Of a stretch of 64,000 nucleotides of DNA, positions 49,498 through 57,020 are shown piece after piece. The number at the start of each line of letters is the position of its first letter. Within the stretch, counting starts at the first letter, position 1. The notes beneath the pieces are model-generated. The model was not told where the DNA came from. It was given only the letters and a program-made list of their open reading frames with translations, and made no database searches. A program made the position numbers and the translations under genes. The stretch covers positions 1 through 64,000 of the forward strand of contig CANQPD010000012.1 in NCBI GenBank assembly GCA_947625655.1, in the 5' to 3' direction. The DNA comes from an uncultured Dysosmobacter sp. Lineage in GTDB: Bacteria; Bacillota; Clostridia; Oscillospirales; Oscillospiraceae.

Positions 49498-49839
49498 ATG
49501 AAAGCTGTTTTATATGCGTCTACCTCTACTTCCAACCCGTTCGTGGAGGATACGATATGGGGGCAGAGGACCCGCCTTATGTCCTATGCCAAAGAACACG
49601 GTATAGAGGTTATCGGGATTCATTCAGATCTGGGCTTTCCCAGCTCAATGGTGGACCGTCCCCAATTTCGCGCCGCAATGCAGACGATCAAGGACGGCTC
49701 CGCCGATGTGATCCTAATGACCAGTTATGGCTCTCTGAGTGAAGGGATGTGCAGGGAGGCTCTGCAAAATCTCCCGGTCATCGCACTGGACGAGGTAAAT
49801 CAGCGAACGGAACGGGAGGCGGAAGGCCATGAACTGTGA
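49498..49839 (+). CDS. resolvase-like N-terminal domain protein, catalytic arginines missing
   Basis: 113 residues that follow the serine-recombinase catalytic fold: AVLYASTSTSN at the start, GQRTRLMSYAKEHGIEVIGI, RPQFRAAMQTIKDGSADVILMTSYGSLSEG. The Ser at residue 10 is kept. The Arg of the usual YARVS (position 8) is Ser, and the usual LDRLSR is YGSLSE, so both helper arginines are lost. It has no DNA-binding tail. It is probably inactive as a recombinase and may act as a partner of the large recombinase at 50531. It overlaps the next gene by 11 bp. Confidence 0.7.
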   Translation: MKAVLYASTSTSNPFVEDTIWGQRTRLMSYAKEHGIEVIGIHSDLGFPSSMVDRPQFRAAMQTIKDGSADVILMTSYGSLSEGMCREALQNLPVIALDEVNQRTEREAEGHEL

Positions 49840-50029
49840 TCCCGAACTGGCGGCCCTGCTCTCCCAGCCGTGGAGCGAGGGGGCTTGCCGGGGCTATGTG
49901 ATCTCCGCTATGGAGCGGAGCGGTTTTCGGCCCGCCGACATTGAGCGGGTCATGCGGGAGCTCCATGAGGTGTTTGGCTTCATCACCTTGGAGGAGGCCC
50001 AGGCCCTCTATGAGCGGAGTCCCTATTGA
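49829..50029 (+). CDS. small acidic protein of unknown function
   Basis: 66 residues, helical: ACRGYVISAMERSGFRPADIERVMRELHEVFGFITLEEAQALYERS. Not recognised. It is coupled to the resolvase-like gene by an 11-bp overlap and followed at once by palindrome copy 16. Confidence 0.55.
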   Translation: MNCDPELAALLSQPWSEGACRGYVISAMERSGFRPADIERVMRELHEVFGFITLEEAQALYERSPY

Positions 50030-50030
50030 G

Positions 50031-50053
50031 CTACGAGACACTTTGTCCCGAAG
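50031..50053 (-). repeat. ICE palindrome copy 16/17
   Basis: CTACGAGACA-CTT-TGTCCCGAAG, one base after the stop of the 49829 gene; the most diverged left arm of the family. Confidence 0.8.
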
Positions 50054-50154
50054 GATATGAACAGCAGAACCGGGCGGCGGTGCCGCCCGGTTCTTTTCCC
50101 ATAGAGAAAAAGAAGGGATGTGAAAAGCTACAAATGAATTGAGGAGGAATCCCC

Positions 50155-50421
50155 GTGAAATTGACCGCGCATGAATTGAACCGGATGCAAAGCGTCAACA
50201 TTGGTGCTGTGTCTGCTGGTACGCTGGCCGACGTGAGCGGCATGGCCTTTGATAACTCCCTATCCCGCGAGGAACGGATCACCCGGTTCCTGGGGCGGGC
50301 CATCAACCCCTATTGCTTTTGCGTGGGCGGCGTGGGCGTGAAGATCGAATTTGCCGAGGACGGCCCCGCCCTCCAGGATACCCTGACCGACTTCCTGATC
50401 CGCCAGAAGAAAGGTCTGTAA
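50155..50421 (+). CDS. DUF6870-like small ICE protein
   Basis: 88 residues from GTG 50155 (GAGGAGG before). LTAHELNRMQSVNIGAVSAGTLADV, then REERITRFLGRAINPYCFCVGGVGVKIEF and a final helix DTLTDFLIRQKK. I recall similar short proteins ahead of serine recombinases in gut Firmicute elements; the function is unknown. Palindrome copy 17 and promoter P50471 follow. Confidence 0.6.
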   Translation: MKLTAHELNRMQSVNIGAVSAGTLADVSGMAFDNSLSREERITRFLGRAINPYCFCVGGVGVKIEFAEDGPALQDTLTDFLIRQKKGL

Positions 50422-50436
50422 CCATTGGGGCCCAGG

Positions 50437-50459
50437 CTTTGAGACAAAGTGTCCCATAG
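50437..50459 (+). repeat. ICE palindrome copy 17/17 (upstream of promoter P50471)
   Basis: CTTTGAGACA-AAG-TGTCCCATAG, 11 bp before the -35 box of the recombinase promoter. Confidence 0.88.
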
Positions 50460-50470
50460 CGGAGGCATCC

Positions 50471-50499
50471 TTTACGGCCCTCCCGGACAGAGGTATAAT
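50471..50499 (+). promoter_or_regulatory. promoter of the large serine recombinase
   Basis: TTTACG (50471-50476), 17 bp, TATAAT (50494-50499), 31 bp before the recombinase start. It is nearly identical to P40124, including the upstream GGAGGCATCC block and the palindrome. Confidence 0.8.
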
Positions 50500-50530
50500 A
50501 TAGGTGTAATGTGATAGGGAAGGAGGCAAA

Positions 50531-52225
50531 ATGCCGCGCATTAAAAATAGAGGGTATCAACTGTTTAACCCCTCTTATACCGCCCCTGTGATCGCCCGCC
50601 GCTGGAGGATGGCGGCCTATATCCGGCTCTCCAAGGAGGACTTGCAGAAGATCAAAAAGGGCCTTGATTGCAGCAACAGCGTTGCCAATCAACAAGGTAT
50701 GCTTTATAACTTCTATGAAAATCACATAGAGGAATTTGAAAGCTATACCGAGTATGTGGACGACGGCCACACGGGAACGGACACAGACCGGGAATACTTC
50801 CAGAAGATGATGGCCGACATTATGAATGGTAAGGTCAACTGTGTTGTGGTGAAAGACCTCTCCCGGCTGGCCCGCAATTACAGCGACGCCGGGAGCCTGA
50901 TCGATAACCTGTTTGTACAGTTGGGCGTCCGCTTTATCTCCCTGGCGGAGAACGTGGACAGCTACCTTGACCCGGACAGCGTTTCCGATATTAAGGTGCC
51001 GATCACCAACGTCATGAATGACAACTACTGCTTTCAGACCTCCAAAAAGATCCGGCAGGTATTTGACTACAAGCGGCGCAACGGCCAGTATATCGGCTCC
51101 TTTGCTCCCTTTGGCTATGTGAAAGACCCTGATGACAAGCACCAGCTTGTGATTGATCCCGACGCCGCCGAGGTTGTCAAGCTCGTTTACTCCATGTTCC
51201 TGCAAGGCAGCTCCAAACGGGCCGTGTCCCTCTACCTGAACGAACACGGCATACCAAGCCCGGCGGCCTACCGCCGCATCAAGGGCCTGCCGGTTTCCTC
51301 CGCTGTGGGCGACAATCCCATGTGGAGCGCCCGGATGATCCATGAGGTGCTCACCAATGAAATCTACACCGGGGACATGGTGCAGGGCCGACACCGGGTC
51401 AAGAGTTACAAGGTACACCAAATTGAAACGGTGCCGGAGGAAGAATGGGTACGGGTGCCAAACACCCATGAGGCGATCATCGCCCGTGAAATGTTCGATA
51501 AGGTGCAGGGCCTTATGAAACGAGACACCCGGACATCTCCACAGGGGCGGCAAGTCCACTTGTTCAGCGGTTTTCTCCGCTGTGCCGCCTGCGGCAAGGC
51601 CGTGACCCGGAGCGTGAGCGGCAGGCACGTCTACTACGCCTGCTCTACATACAAAAGCCGTTCCCGGACGGCCTGCACGATGCACTCTATCAAGCATAAC
51701 CGGCTGGAGGCCGCCGTCCTGTTTGCCATTCAGCAGCAGGTTCATTTAGCTGTTTCCTACGCTGAAACGGTGACACGGATCAACACGGCGCCAGTCAAGA
51801 AATGCCAATCCAAGCGGCTTGACGATCTGATAGCAGCAAAAGAGCGGGAACTTGCAAAAGTCACCCGCTACAAACAAGGGCTTTATCAGGATTGGAAAGA
51901 CGGAGAGATCACCCGTGAGGACTACCACAACATGAAAGCCGACTATGAACGCCAGACAACCACGCTGACCGCCGTATTAAAAAATCTGACGGAGGAGCGG
52001 GCGGAACTGGCAAGCGGCGTGGATAATGAACATCCGGCGCTGGTAGCCTTTATACGGTATCAGAACATCGACGAACTGACCCGTGACATTCTTGTGGAAT
52101 TGGTAGACTATATTAAGGTCTACGAAAACGGAAATATCAGTGTCCGCTTTAAGTTTGCCGATGAGCTCCGTAAAATCGTCGAGTATATCGAACTCAACAA
52201 TGAGGCCCCGGCATTAGTTGTTTGA
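50531..52225 (+). CDS. large serine recombinase (TndX-like) of the ICE
   Basis: 564 residues. Catalytic domain about 25-175 with the nucleophile Ser34 in AAYIRLSKED, SVANQQGMLYNF, and VVKDLSRLARNYSDAG with its arginines. The recombinase domain (about 195-330) has GSFAPFGYVKDP and SAVGDNPMWSARMIHEVLTNEIYTGDMVQG. The zinc ribbon (about 345-385) has CAACGKAVTRSVSG...YYACS. The coiled-coil tail (about 420-500) has ELAKVTRYKQGLYQDWKDGEITREDYHNMK. It is a complete TndX/TnpX-class enzyme. It lies 50 bp from the right ICE end, so it should catalyse excision and integration at the TATG junctions. Confidence 0.93.
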   Translation: MPRIKNRGYQLFNPSYTAPVIARRWRMAAYIRLSKEDLQKIKKGLDCSNSVANQQGMLYNFYENHIEEFESYTEYVDDGHTGTDTDREYFQKMMADIMNGKVNCVVVKDLSRLARNYSDAGSLIDNLFVQLGVRFISLAENVDSYLDPDSVSDIKVPITNVMNDNYCFQTSKKIRQVFDYKRRNGQYIGSFAPFGYVKDPDDKHQLVIDPDAAEVVKLVYSMFLQGSSKRAVSLYLNEHGIPSPAAYRRIKGLPVSSAVGDNPMWSARMIHEVLTNEIYTGDMVQGRHRVKSYKVHQIETVPEEEWVRVPNTHEAIIAREMFDKVQGLMKRDTRTSPQGRQVHLFSGFLRCAACGKAVTRSVSGRHVYYACSTYKSRSRTACTMHSIKHNRLEAAVLFAIQQQVHLAVSYAETVTRINTAPVKKCQSKRLDDLIAAKERELAKVTRYKQGLYQDWKDGEITREDYHNMKADYERQTTTLTAVLKNLTEERAELASGVDNEHPALVAFIRYQNIDELTRDILVELVDYIKVYENGNISVRFKFADELRKIVEYIELNNEAPALVV

Positions 52226-52251
52226 GCTATTCATTTCCCATACTGGCAGTA

Positions 52252-52279
52252 CGTTTTCTTAATTGGGGCTTTTCTTATG
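52252..52279 (+). other. attR, right ICE junction
   Basis: The arm CGTTTTCTTAATTGGGGCT (52252-52270) is the imperfect reverse complement of the left-end arm, then TTTCT and the shared TATG (52276-52279), where the host methyltransferase frame resumes. Confidence 0.75.
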
Positions 52280-53776
52280 TTTAGAGAAGACCATTTATTT
52301 GATGAAAATGAGTCTATCAAAATTCGTCAAAACAGCTTTGAACAGATCCTTGAAAAACTACAAACCTACAACCTATCCGACACTCAGGATGATGTTAAGG
52401 GTATCGCATTTGAACAATTTTTAGGAACAACCTTCCGAGGCGAACTTGGACAGTTCTTTACACCTCGCACGATTGTTGACTTTATGACCCATGTTCTGGA
52501 CCCTCAAGAAGGGGAAACTATCTGTGACCCCACTTGTGGTAGCGGCGGCTTCTTGATCAAAGCCTTTGAGTATGTAAGAGAACAGATTGAAGAAGAAGTC
52601 AGGGACGCTAAAGTCAAGCTGCGTGCTGAACTTGAGGGCGATAACTATGATACTCTCTCCGAAAAGGAGCAACTCGCTATTAACGCACGCATTGAAGCAA
52701 TGCAGGCAAAGCTGAATAAAGAGTTGGATACACAGGTCGAAGGCAGTCGTATGTATAATTTGTCTCATAATTGCATTTATGGAACGGATGCTAACCCTCG
52801 AATGGCAAGAACCTCTAAGATGAATATGATTATGCACGGCGATGGACATGGCGGCGTGTATCACCATGACGGTCTGCTGAATGTAAATGGAATTTTTGAG
52901 GAACGTTTCGATGTTATTCTCACCAACCCACCTTTTGGCGCTCGTATTGACAAGAGTCAGAAGATAAGCGAAGCTGACAAATTTACAGATGAAGTACTGA
53001 TTGCTAGATACAAGGCAAAATACGGTGATGCTTACGAAAATGCGCTTAAGCAAGTCAATGACCATATTGGGAAATCTTTATTGTCCCTTTACGATGTGGG
53101 GTCAATGTCCGGACTGACCGAAGTTCTGTTTATGGAGCGCTGTCTAAAGCTCTTGAAAAAGGGTGGGCGCATGGGCATGGTTCTGCCCGAAGGTGTACTC
53201 AATACATCTAACCTACAGAAAATCCGAGAATATTTTGAAGGCAAAGCAAAAATCATCCTCATTTGCTCTATTCCACAGGATGTATTTATTGCCGCCGGTG
53301 CTACCGTTAAGCCCAGCCTTGTATTTTTTAAGCGTTTTACCGAGGAAGAAGAATTGCAGTATTTGGGTGCTAAGACCAAAGCAGAAGGGGAGATCCGTCA
53401 AAAATATATCGGTGAAATCAACGTGCTTAAAGAAAAGATAGAGACTGAAAAAGCAAAAAAACCGAAGGTCAAAGCCTTAATTGGCGTATATTTGAAAGAA
53501 CTTAGCGATATTGAAAAGAGAATTGTTGAAGAGGCTAAGCCATTGACCAAGGAATATTTTGATTATGAAATTCCAATTGCTGTTGTTGAAGACGCCGGCA
53601 TAACATCGACAGGAGCTGTTTCTGCAGGCAACCAGTTACCACAGTTGCAGGAAGAATATTCAAAATATAAGACTACCCATAATCTTTGGGTAGAACACAA
53701 AACAAAGGTTGATTATTCGTATAGCGATGGTTCTATAATGAGAATTACAGCACACGAGGGTGAGGAGGTGCTTTAA
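52277..53776 (+). CDS. catalytic half of the type I-like N6-adenine methyltransferase (M subunit), separated by the ICE
   Basis: 499 residues. FEQFLGTTFRGELGQFFTPRTIVDFM, then motif I ICDPTCGSGGFLIKAFEY (about 80-97), catalytic DVILTNPPFGARIDK (about 213-228) and GRMGMVLPEGVLNTSN mark an HsdM-type enzyme. The ATG at 52277 is the shared junction codon. It has no clear ribosome site (GGGGC only), so translation may be weak now. The true N-terminus lies at 14727-15509. Reconstituted length is about 759 residues. It is followed by the S subunit 1 bp later. Confidence 0.9.
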   Translation: MFREDHLFDENESIKIRQNSFEQILEKLQTYNLSDTQDDVKGIAFEQFLGTTFRGELGQFFTPRTIVDFMTHVLDPQEGETICDPTCGSGGFLIKAFEYVREQIEEEVRDAKVKLRAELEGDNYDTLSEKEQLAINARIEAMQAKLNKELDTQVEGSRMYNLSHNCIYGTDANPRMARTSKMNMIMHGDGHGGVYHHDGLLNVNGIFEERFDVILTNPPFGARIDKSQKISEADKFTDEVLIARYKAKYGDAYENALKQVNDHIGKSLLSLYDVGSMSGLTEVLFMERCLKLLKKGGRMGMVLPEGVLNTSNLQKIREYFEGKAKIILICSIPQDVFIAAGATVKPSLVFFKRFTEEEELQYLGAKTKAEGEIRQKYIGEINVLKEKIETEKAKKPKVKALIGVYLKELSDIEKRIVEEAKPLTKEYFDYEIPIAVVEDAGITSTGAVSAGNQLPQLQEEYSKYKTTHNLWVEHKTKVDYSYSDGSIMRITAHEGEEVL

Positions 53777-53777
53777 G

Positions 53778-55124
53778 ATGCGAACATCAGAACAACAGGT
53801 ATTGAATTTTGTTCGCTTTGTTGATTTAAGCAGATGGAGTGCCGGTTCCGCCCTTTTAAAGAAAATCAAATCCTCCTATCCATTGCTTCCTCTCTCATGT
53901 GTGTTGAAAAGGATTAGGGAACCTGTTGCTATTGAGGACGAAAAGCGCTATAGGCGCTTAACTGTGCGTCTTTACGGGCAGGGCGTTATTGAGCGTGACG
54001 AACTTTACGGCAAAGATATAGGGACAAAAAGGCAATTTATTGCCCGAGAAGGACAACTTATCATTTCTCGAATTGATGCAAGAAATGGCGCCTTTGGCAT
54101 AGTCCCGAAGGAACTCGATGGAGCTGTTGTGACAAATGATTTTTGGCTTTTTGAGGTTCAAAACGCGTTTGTACAATACATCGTGTTAGTGTTGTCTTCA
54201 GAGCGATTTCAGAGGCAGTGGCAATCACAAAGTAGCGGAACCACGAATCGTCAAAGAATTGACGAGGATACCTTTTTGATGTCTAAAATACCCATGCCAA
54301 CTTTCAAAGAGCAGGAATCCCTGCTCGAAGAGTACAATAACAGGATTACGTTATCGGAAGAACAGCGCGCTGAGATATATAGTTTGCGGCATCAAATCGA
54401 TGAGTATCTTATAGAAAAATTACATATTTCATTTAAGAAATCGTCATTTAACGGGCTGATTGGCACCGCTCACTATAGAGACATTACCCGCTGGGATCCG
54501 CAATTCTTATTAAACGGCGTTAGCGTGGATTCAAATGAGGAACTAATAAATCTTGCTGAAATTATCCGGCATTTTATGGAGGATAAGACGGGAAAGTCTT
54601 TGCGGATTAATCCGCAAAACCACAAAGAAGATACATTCTTATACATTGGTATGGAGCATATTGAAAAGAACACAGGAAAAGCTGATGTAAAAGAAGTTTT
54701 GGGCAAAGATATTTTAAGCCAAACACTCCGAGTCCCGGCTGATTATATCATTTATGGAAAGCTTCGCCCGTATTTGAATAAATACTGGATAAACAAAGAT
54801 CCTCTTAACAATGTGATCTGCTCATCGGAATTTTTTGTATTTAATACACAAGGCATCAACAAGAGATTTTTCATTGAGGTGCTGTCATCCCAAATAATAC
54901 AAGAGCAGTTGGTTCCTTTGTATAGTGGCGCTCGTATGCCTCGAATTAATGAACGTGACTTCCTGAATTTAAAAATTCCTCTTCCGAACGAGCATAAACA
55001 GGCTGAAATTGTTGCTCATATCACATTAATCAGGGAGCGCATTGAATGTTTGGAAGCACAAATCGTTTTTAATCGCAAAAGCGCAAAGAGAGAATTTGAG
55101 GAGGCGGTTTTCGGTGAAGCTTAA
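53778..55124 (+). CDS. hsdS: type I restriction-modification specificity subunit
   Basis: 448 residues from ATG 53778 (GAGGAGG before). Two target-recognition halves: half one about 20-200 (LTVRLYGQGVIERDELYG, GQLIISRIDARNGAFGIVP, MSKIPMPTFKEQESLLEEYNNRI) and half two about 235-440 (TFLYIGMEHIEKNTGKADV, DYIIYGKLRPYLNKYW, NLKIPLPNEHKQAEIVAHI). Each half ends in the conserved spacer helix. It reads the DNA target for the methyltransferase. No HsdR helicase is present in the window; the only endonuclease-like part is the HSDR_N domain of the split M gene. Confidence 0.9.
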   Translation: MRTSEQQVLNFVRFVDLSRWSAGSALLKKIKSSYPLLPLSCVLKRIREPVAIEDEKRYRRLTVRLYGQGVIERDELYGKDIGTKRQFIAREGQLIISRIDARNGAFGIVPKELDGAVVTNDFWLFEVQNAFVQYIVLVLSSERFQRQWQSQSSGTTNRQRIDEDTFLMSKIPMPTFKEQESLLEEYNNRITLSEEQRAEIYSLRHQIDEYLIEKLHISFKKSSFNGLIGTAHYRDITRWDPQFLLNGVSVDSNEELINLAEIIRHFMEDKTGKSLRINPQNHKEDTFLYIGMEHIEKNTGKADVKEVLGKDILSQTLRVPADYIIYGKLRPYLNKYWINKDPLNNVICSSEFFVFNTQGINKRFFIEVLSSQIIQEQLVPLYSGARMPRINERDFLNLKIPLPNEHKQAEIVAHITLIRERIECLEAQIVFNRKSAKREFEEAVFGEA

Positions 55125-56556
55125 AAAGCTATATATCAAGCAGTATAAGAACTTAAAAGACTTTACCATTGATTTCGAATCCGGAAATGGTCTCTCTATT
55201 CTCGTTGGCAATAATGGCTCTGGTAAAAGCAATGTTTTGGAAGCGATAAGCGGCATTTTTGCAAATGCCTATTCTGCAAAGGCTACCCATAAGTTCGTTT
55301 ATTATCTTATTTACGAGATTAAGGGGAGCAAAGTAAAGTTAGAACAGACCATATATAGGTGTCAGTATTATGTTAACGGGAAAGTGCGGTCTATAAAAGA
55401 AATCATCAACCAAGGGCTGCTGCCAACGAATGTGATTGCTATGTATAGTGGTGAAGACAAGCGATGGTGGCATAGCTATTACGAGCCGTTCTATTTTAAA
55501 TACACCAAAGCAATCACATCCGGAAACGGCAATGCCCTTACACCTAAGATGTACTACATAAATAAGTATTATTGGGATATTGCATTACTTTCCCTTATCT
55601 ATAGCTCTGCTGAAGATGATAAATTTTTTCTTAAAAGTATTTTAGGCAGAGAGAATGTCGATCACATTTTGCTATTCTATAATCAGACAGTTGAGAATGC
55701 TTGCAAATCAGAATTATTGAAGTCGTTTCTAAAAACGGTTAATCTATTCTCGGCGTATAGCCATGGACCTGATGGCGAACCGATTTTCCTGTTTGCCATG
55801 ACTGACAAAAGCATTTTTGATACATATGGGATAAAAGTCTTTAAAAAATGCATGGCAATAAAAGATTTTTATATGTTTGTAGACGCAAAATTTCTCAACT
55901 CCAAGCCAGAGAACTTTAACTACTACGAGAAAGAACTGTTTGATTTTTTGGTTCAGGCATGTATGCCAAAGGACGGCAAAGCAGTCAAAAATATAGAGCT
56001 TGGCGCAGTGATCACCTTCTTCAATCAGGGAAATGACAATTCGGGCACGCAATGCACGGTTGTGGATGATAAGACGGTAGAATATCAGGGACGGAAATTA
56101 TCCCTTTCCGCCCTTGCTACCGAGCTTACGGGTAGTAAATGGGGTGTTGCCGGACCGCGCTATTTTAAGTATAACGGAGAGTGGCTGAACGAACTGCGCG
56201 CAAAAGCAGAGGGGCGAAAAGTCTCATCGCGCCTTGATGACGTGTGGATCATTCCTTGCAACCCGAAATATTACGATATTATCGCTGCTTTTGACAACCT
56301 TGATGTGATCGAGTGGAGTCAGTCTACCAATACCACTGTAGGCGACACGGTGTACATATATGTCGGCGAAAAATACAAATCCATTATGTTTAAATGCGAG
56401 GTCATTGCCGCCAATCAGTACGGCAACCGTTCCGCCGACGATTATCCGTATTATAAAGATTTGGCGAAAGATCCCGATGCCCGCTATATGAAACTGAAGT
56501 TGACCGAAAAATATCCTGCTGGAATGTATCCGCTAAGTCCTTCTATGACCGGCTGA
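55114..56556 (+). CDS. AAA-type ATPase front fused to an EVE-like back, possibly chimeric
   Basis: 480 residues from GTG 55114, overlapping hsdS by 11 bp. The front is an SMC/Old-type ATPase start (KLYIKQYKNLKDFTIDFE and Walker A SILVGNNGSGKSNVLEAISG, about 27-46). I find no signature motif or Walker B (DEP...H) downstream. From about 325 the sequence changes style: VEYQGRKLSLSALATELTGSKW, GPRYFKYNGEWLNELRA. From about 375 it reads like a PUA/EVE modified-base-reading domain (DVWIIPCNPKYYDII, VGDTVYIYVGEKYKSIMFKCEVIA). The last codons (after KLTEKYPAG) run into the next locus. It is either a novel fusion or a recombination product. Confidence 0.65.
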   Translation: MKLKKLYIKQYKNLKDFTIDFESGNGLSILVGNNGSGKSNVLEAISGIFANAYSAKATHKFVYYLIYEIKGSKVKLEQTIYRCQYYVNGKVRSIKEIINQGLLPTNVIAMYSGEDKRWWHSYYEPFYFKYTKAITSGNGNALTPKMYYINKYYWDIALLSLIYSSAEDDKFFLKSILGRENVDHILLFYNQTVENACKSELLKSFLKTVNLFSAYSHGPDGEPIFLFAMTDKSIFDTYGIKVFKKCMAIKDFYMFVDAKFLNSKPENFNYYEKELFDFLVQACMPKDGKAVKNIELGAVITFFNQGNDNSGTQCTVVDDKTVEYQGRKLSLSALATELTGSKWGVAGPRYFKYNGEWLNELRAKAEGRKVSSRLDDVWIIPCNPKYYDIIAAFDNLDVIEWSQSTNTTVGDTVYIYVGEKYKSIMFKCEVIAANQYGNRSADDYPYYKDLAKDPDARYMKLKLTEKYPAGMYPLSPSMTG

Positions 56557-57008
56557 CCAAGCGGCCTTTCGCGGCCATCTCCGGCATGAGGGGCGGGGAC
56601 ACCCTCTCCACGCTGGCTATCTCCGTCCGGGGTGCCGTGCGGAGCATCGGCAGGGAACATCTGGCGGAGATTTTTGAGAAAAATCCCTATATGGCGCAGA
56701 TCTACCCCACGGAAAAAAGCCGGGACGCCCTGGAGGTGTTCCAGCTCTATCAGGGGGAGGGCGAGTATTTCGACCTGCGCCGGCTGCCGCCCTTCCGCCA
56801 GCACTTTTCCTTCGGCGGCGCGGAGGTCCGCGAGACCGGCTATCGGATCAACGCCGATAAGTGCATCGGCTGCCAGGGCTGCCGCGGCGTGTGCCCCTCC
56901 GGCTGTATCAGCAAAACCGTTCCCCGCATCATTGACGAGAGCCGCTGTCTCCACTGCGGCAGCTGCTTCCGCGTCTGCCCGGTGAAAGCGGTGGAGAAGC
57001 TGGGCTGA
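56535..57008 (+). pseudogene. 5'-truncated PNPOx-like / 4Fe-4S protein
   Basis: The frame is open from about 56535 (KSFYDRLTKRPFAAISGMRG) with no ribosome site. It includes LEVFQLYQGEGEYFDLRRLPPFR and two 4Fe-4S motifs, CIGCQGCRGVCPSGC and CLHCGSCFRVCPV. The usual N-terminal half of this pyridoxamine-oxidase-like ferredoxin family is missing. The break coincides with the end of the defence operon, so the operon's insertion probably deleted it. An internal ATG at 56586 could still give a 140-residue protein. Confidence 0.65.
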
Positions 57009-57020
57009 AAGGAAATTTCT

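Larger units (their letters stand above)
15510..52279 (+). mobile_element. integrative conjugative element, serine-recombinase (TndX-like) type
   Basis: The boundaries are set by the split methyltransferase: TATG occurs at both junctions (15506-15509 and 52276-52279), and joining them restores the gene in frame. Imperfect inverted repeats lie just inside both ends (15513-15529 and 52252-52270). The content is a full conjugation set (PcfB, VirD4, Maff2, VirB6-like, PrgI, VirB4, NlpC/P60, MobC, relaxase), the recombinase as last gene, ParB, ArdA, three DNA methyltransferases and cargo. Placement of the crossover inside TATG is uncertain by a few bases. No excisionase gene is evident in it, as expected for large serine recombinases. 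Confidence 0.9.

Noticed and set aside
52421..53065. A 214-codon minus-strand ORF inside the methyltransferase gene
   Set aside because: Antisense to clear catalytic motifs; AT-rich sequence with few stops by chance.
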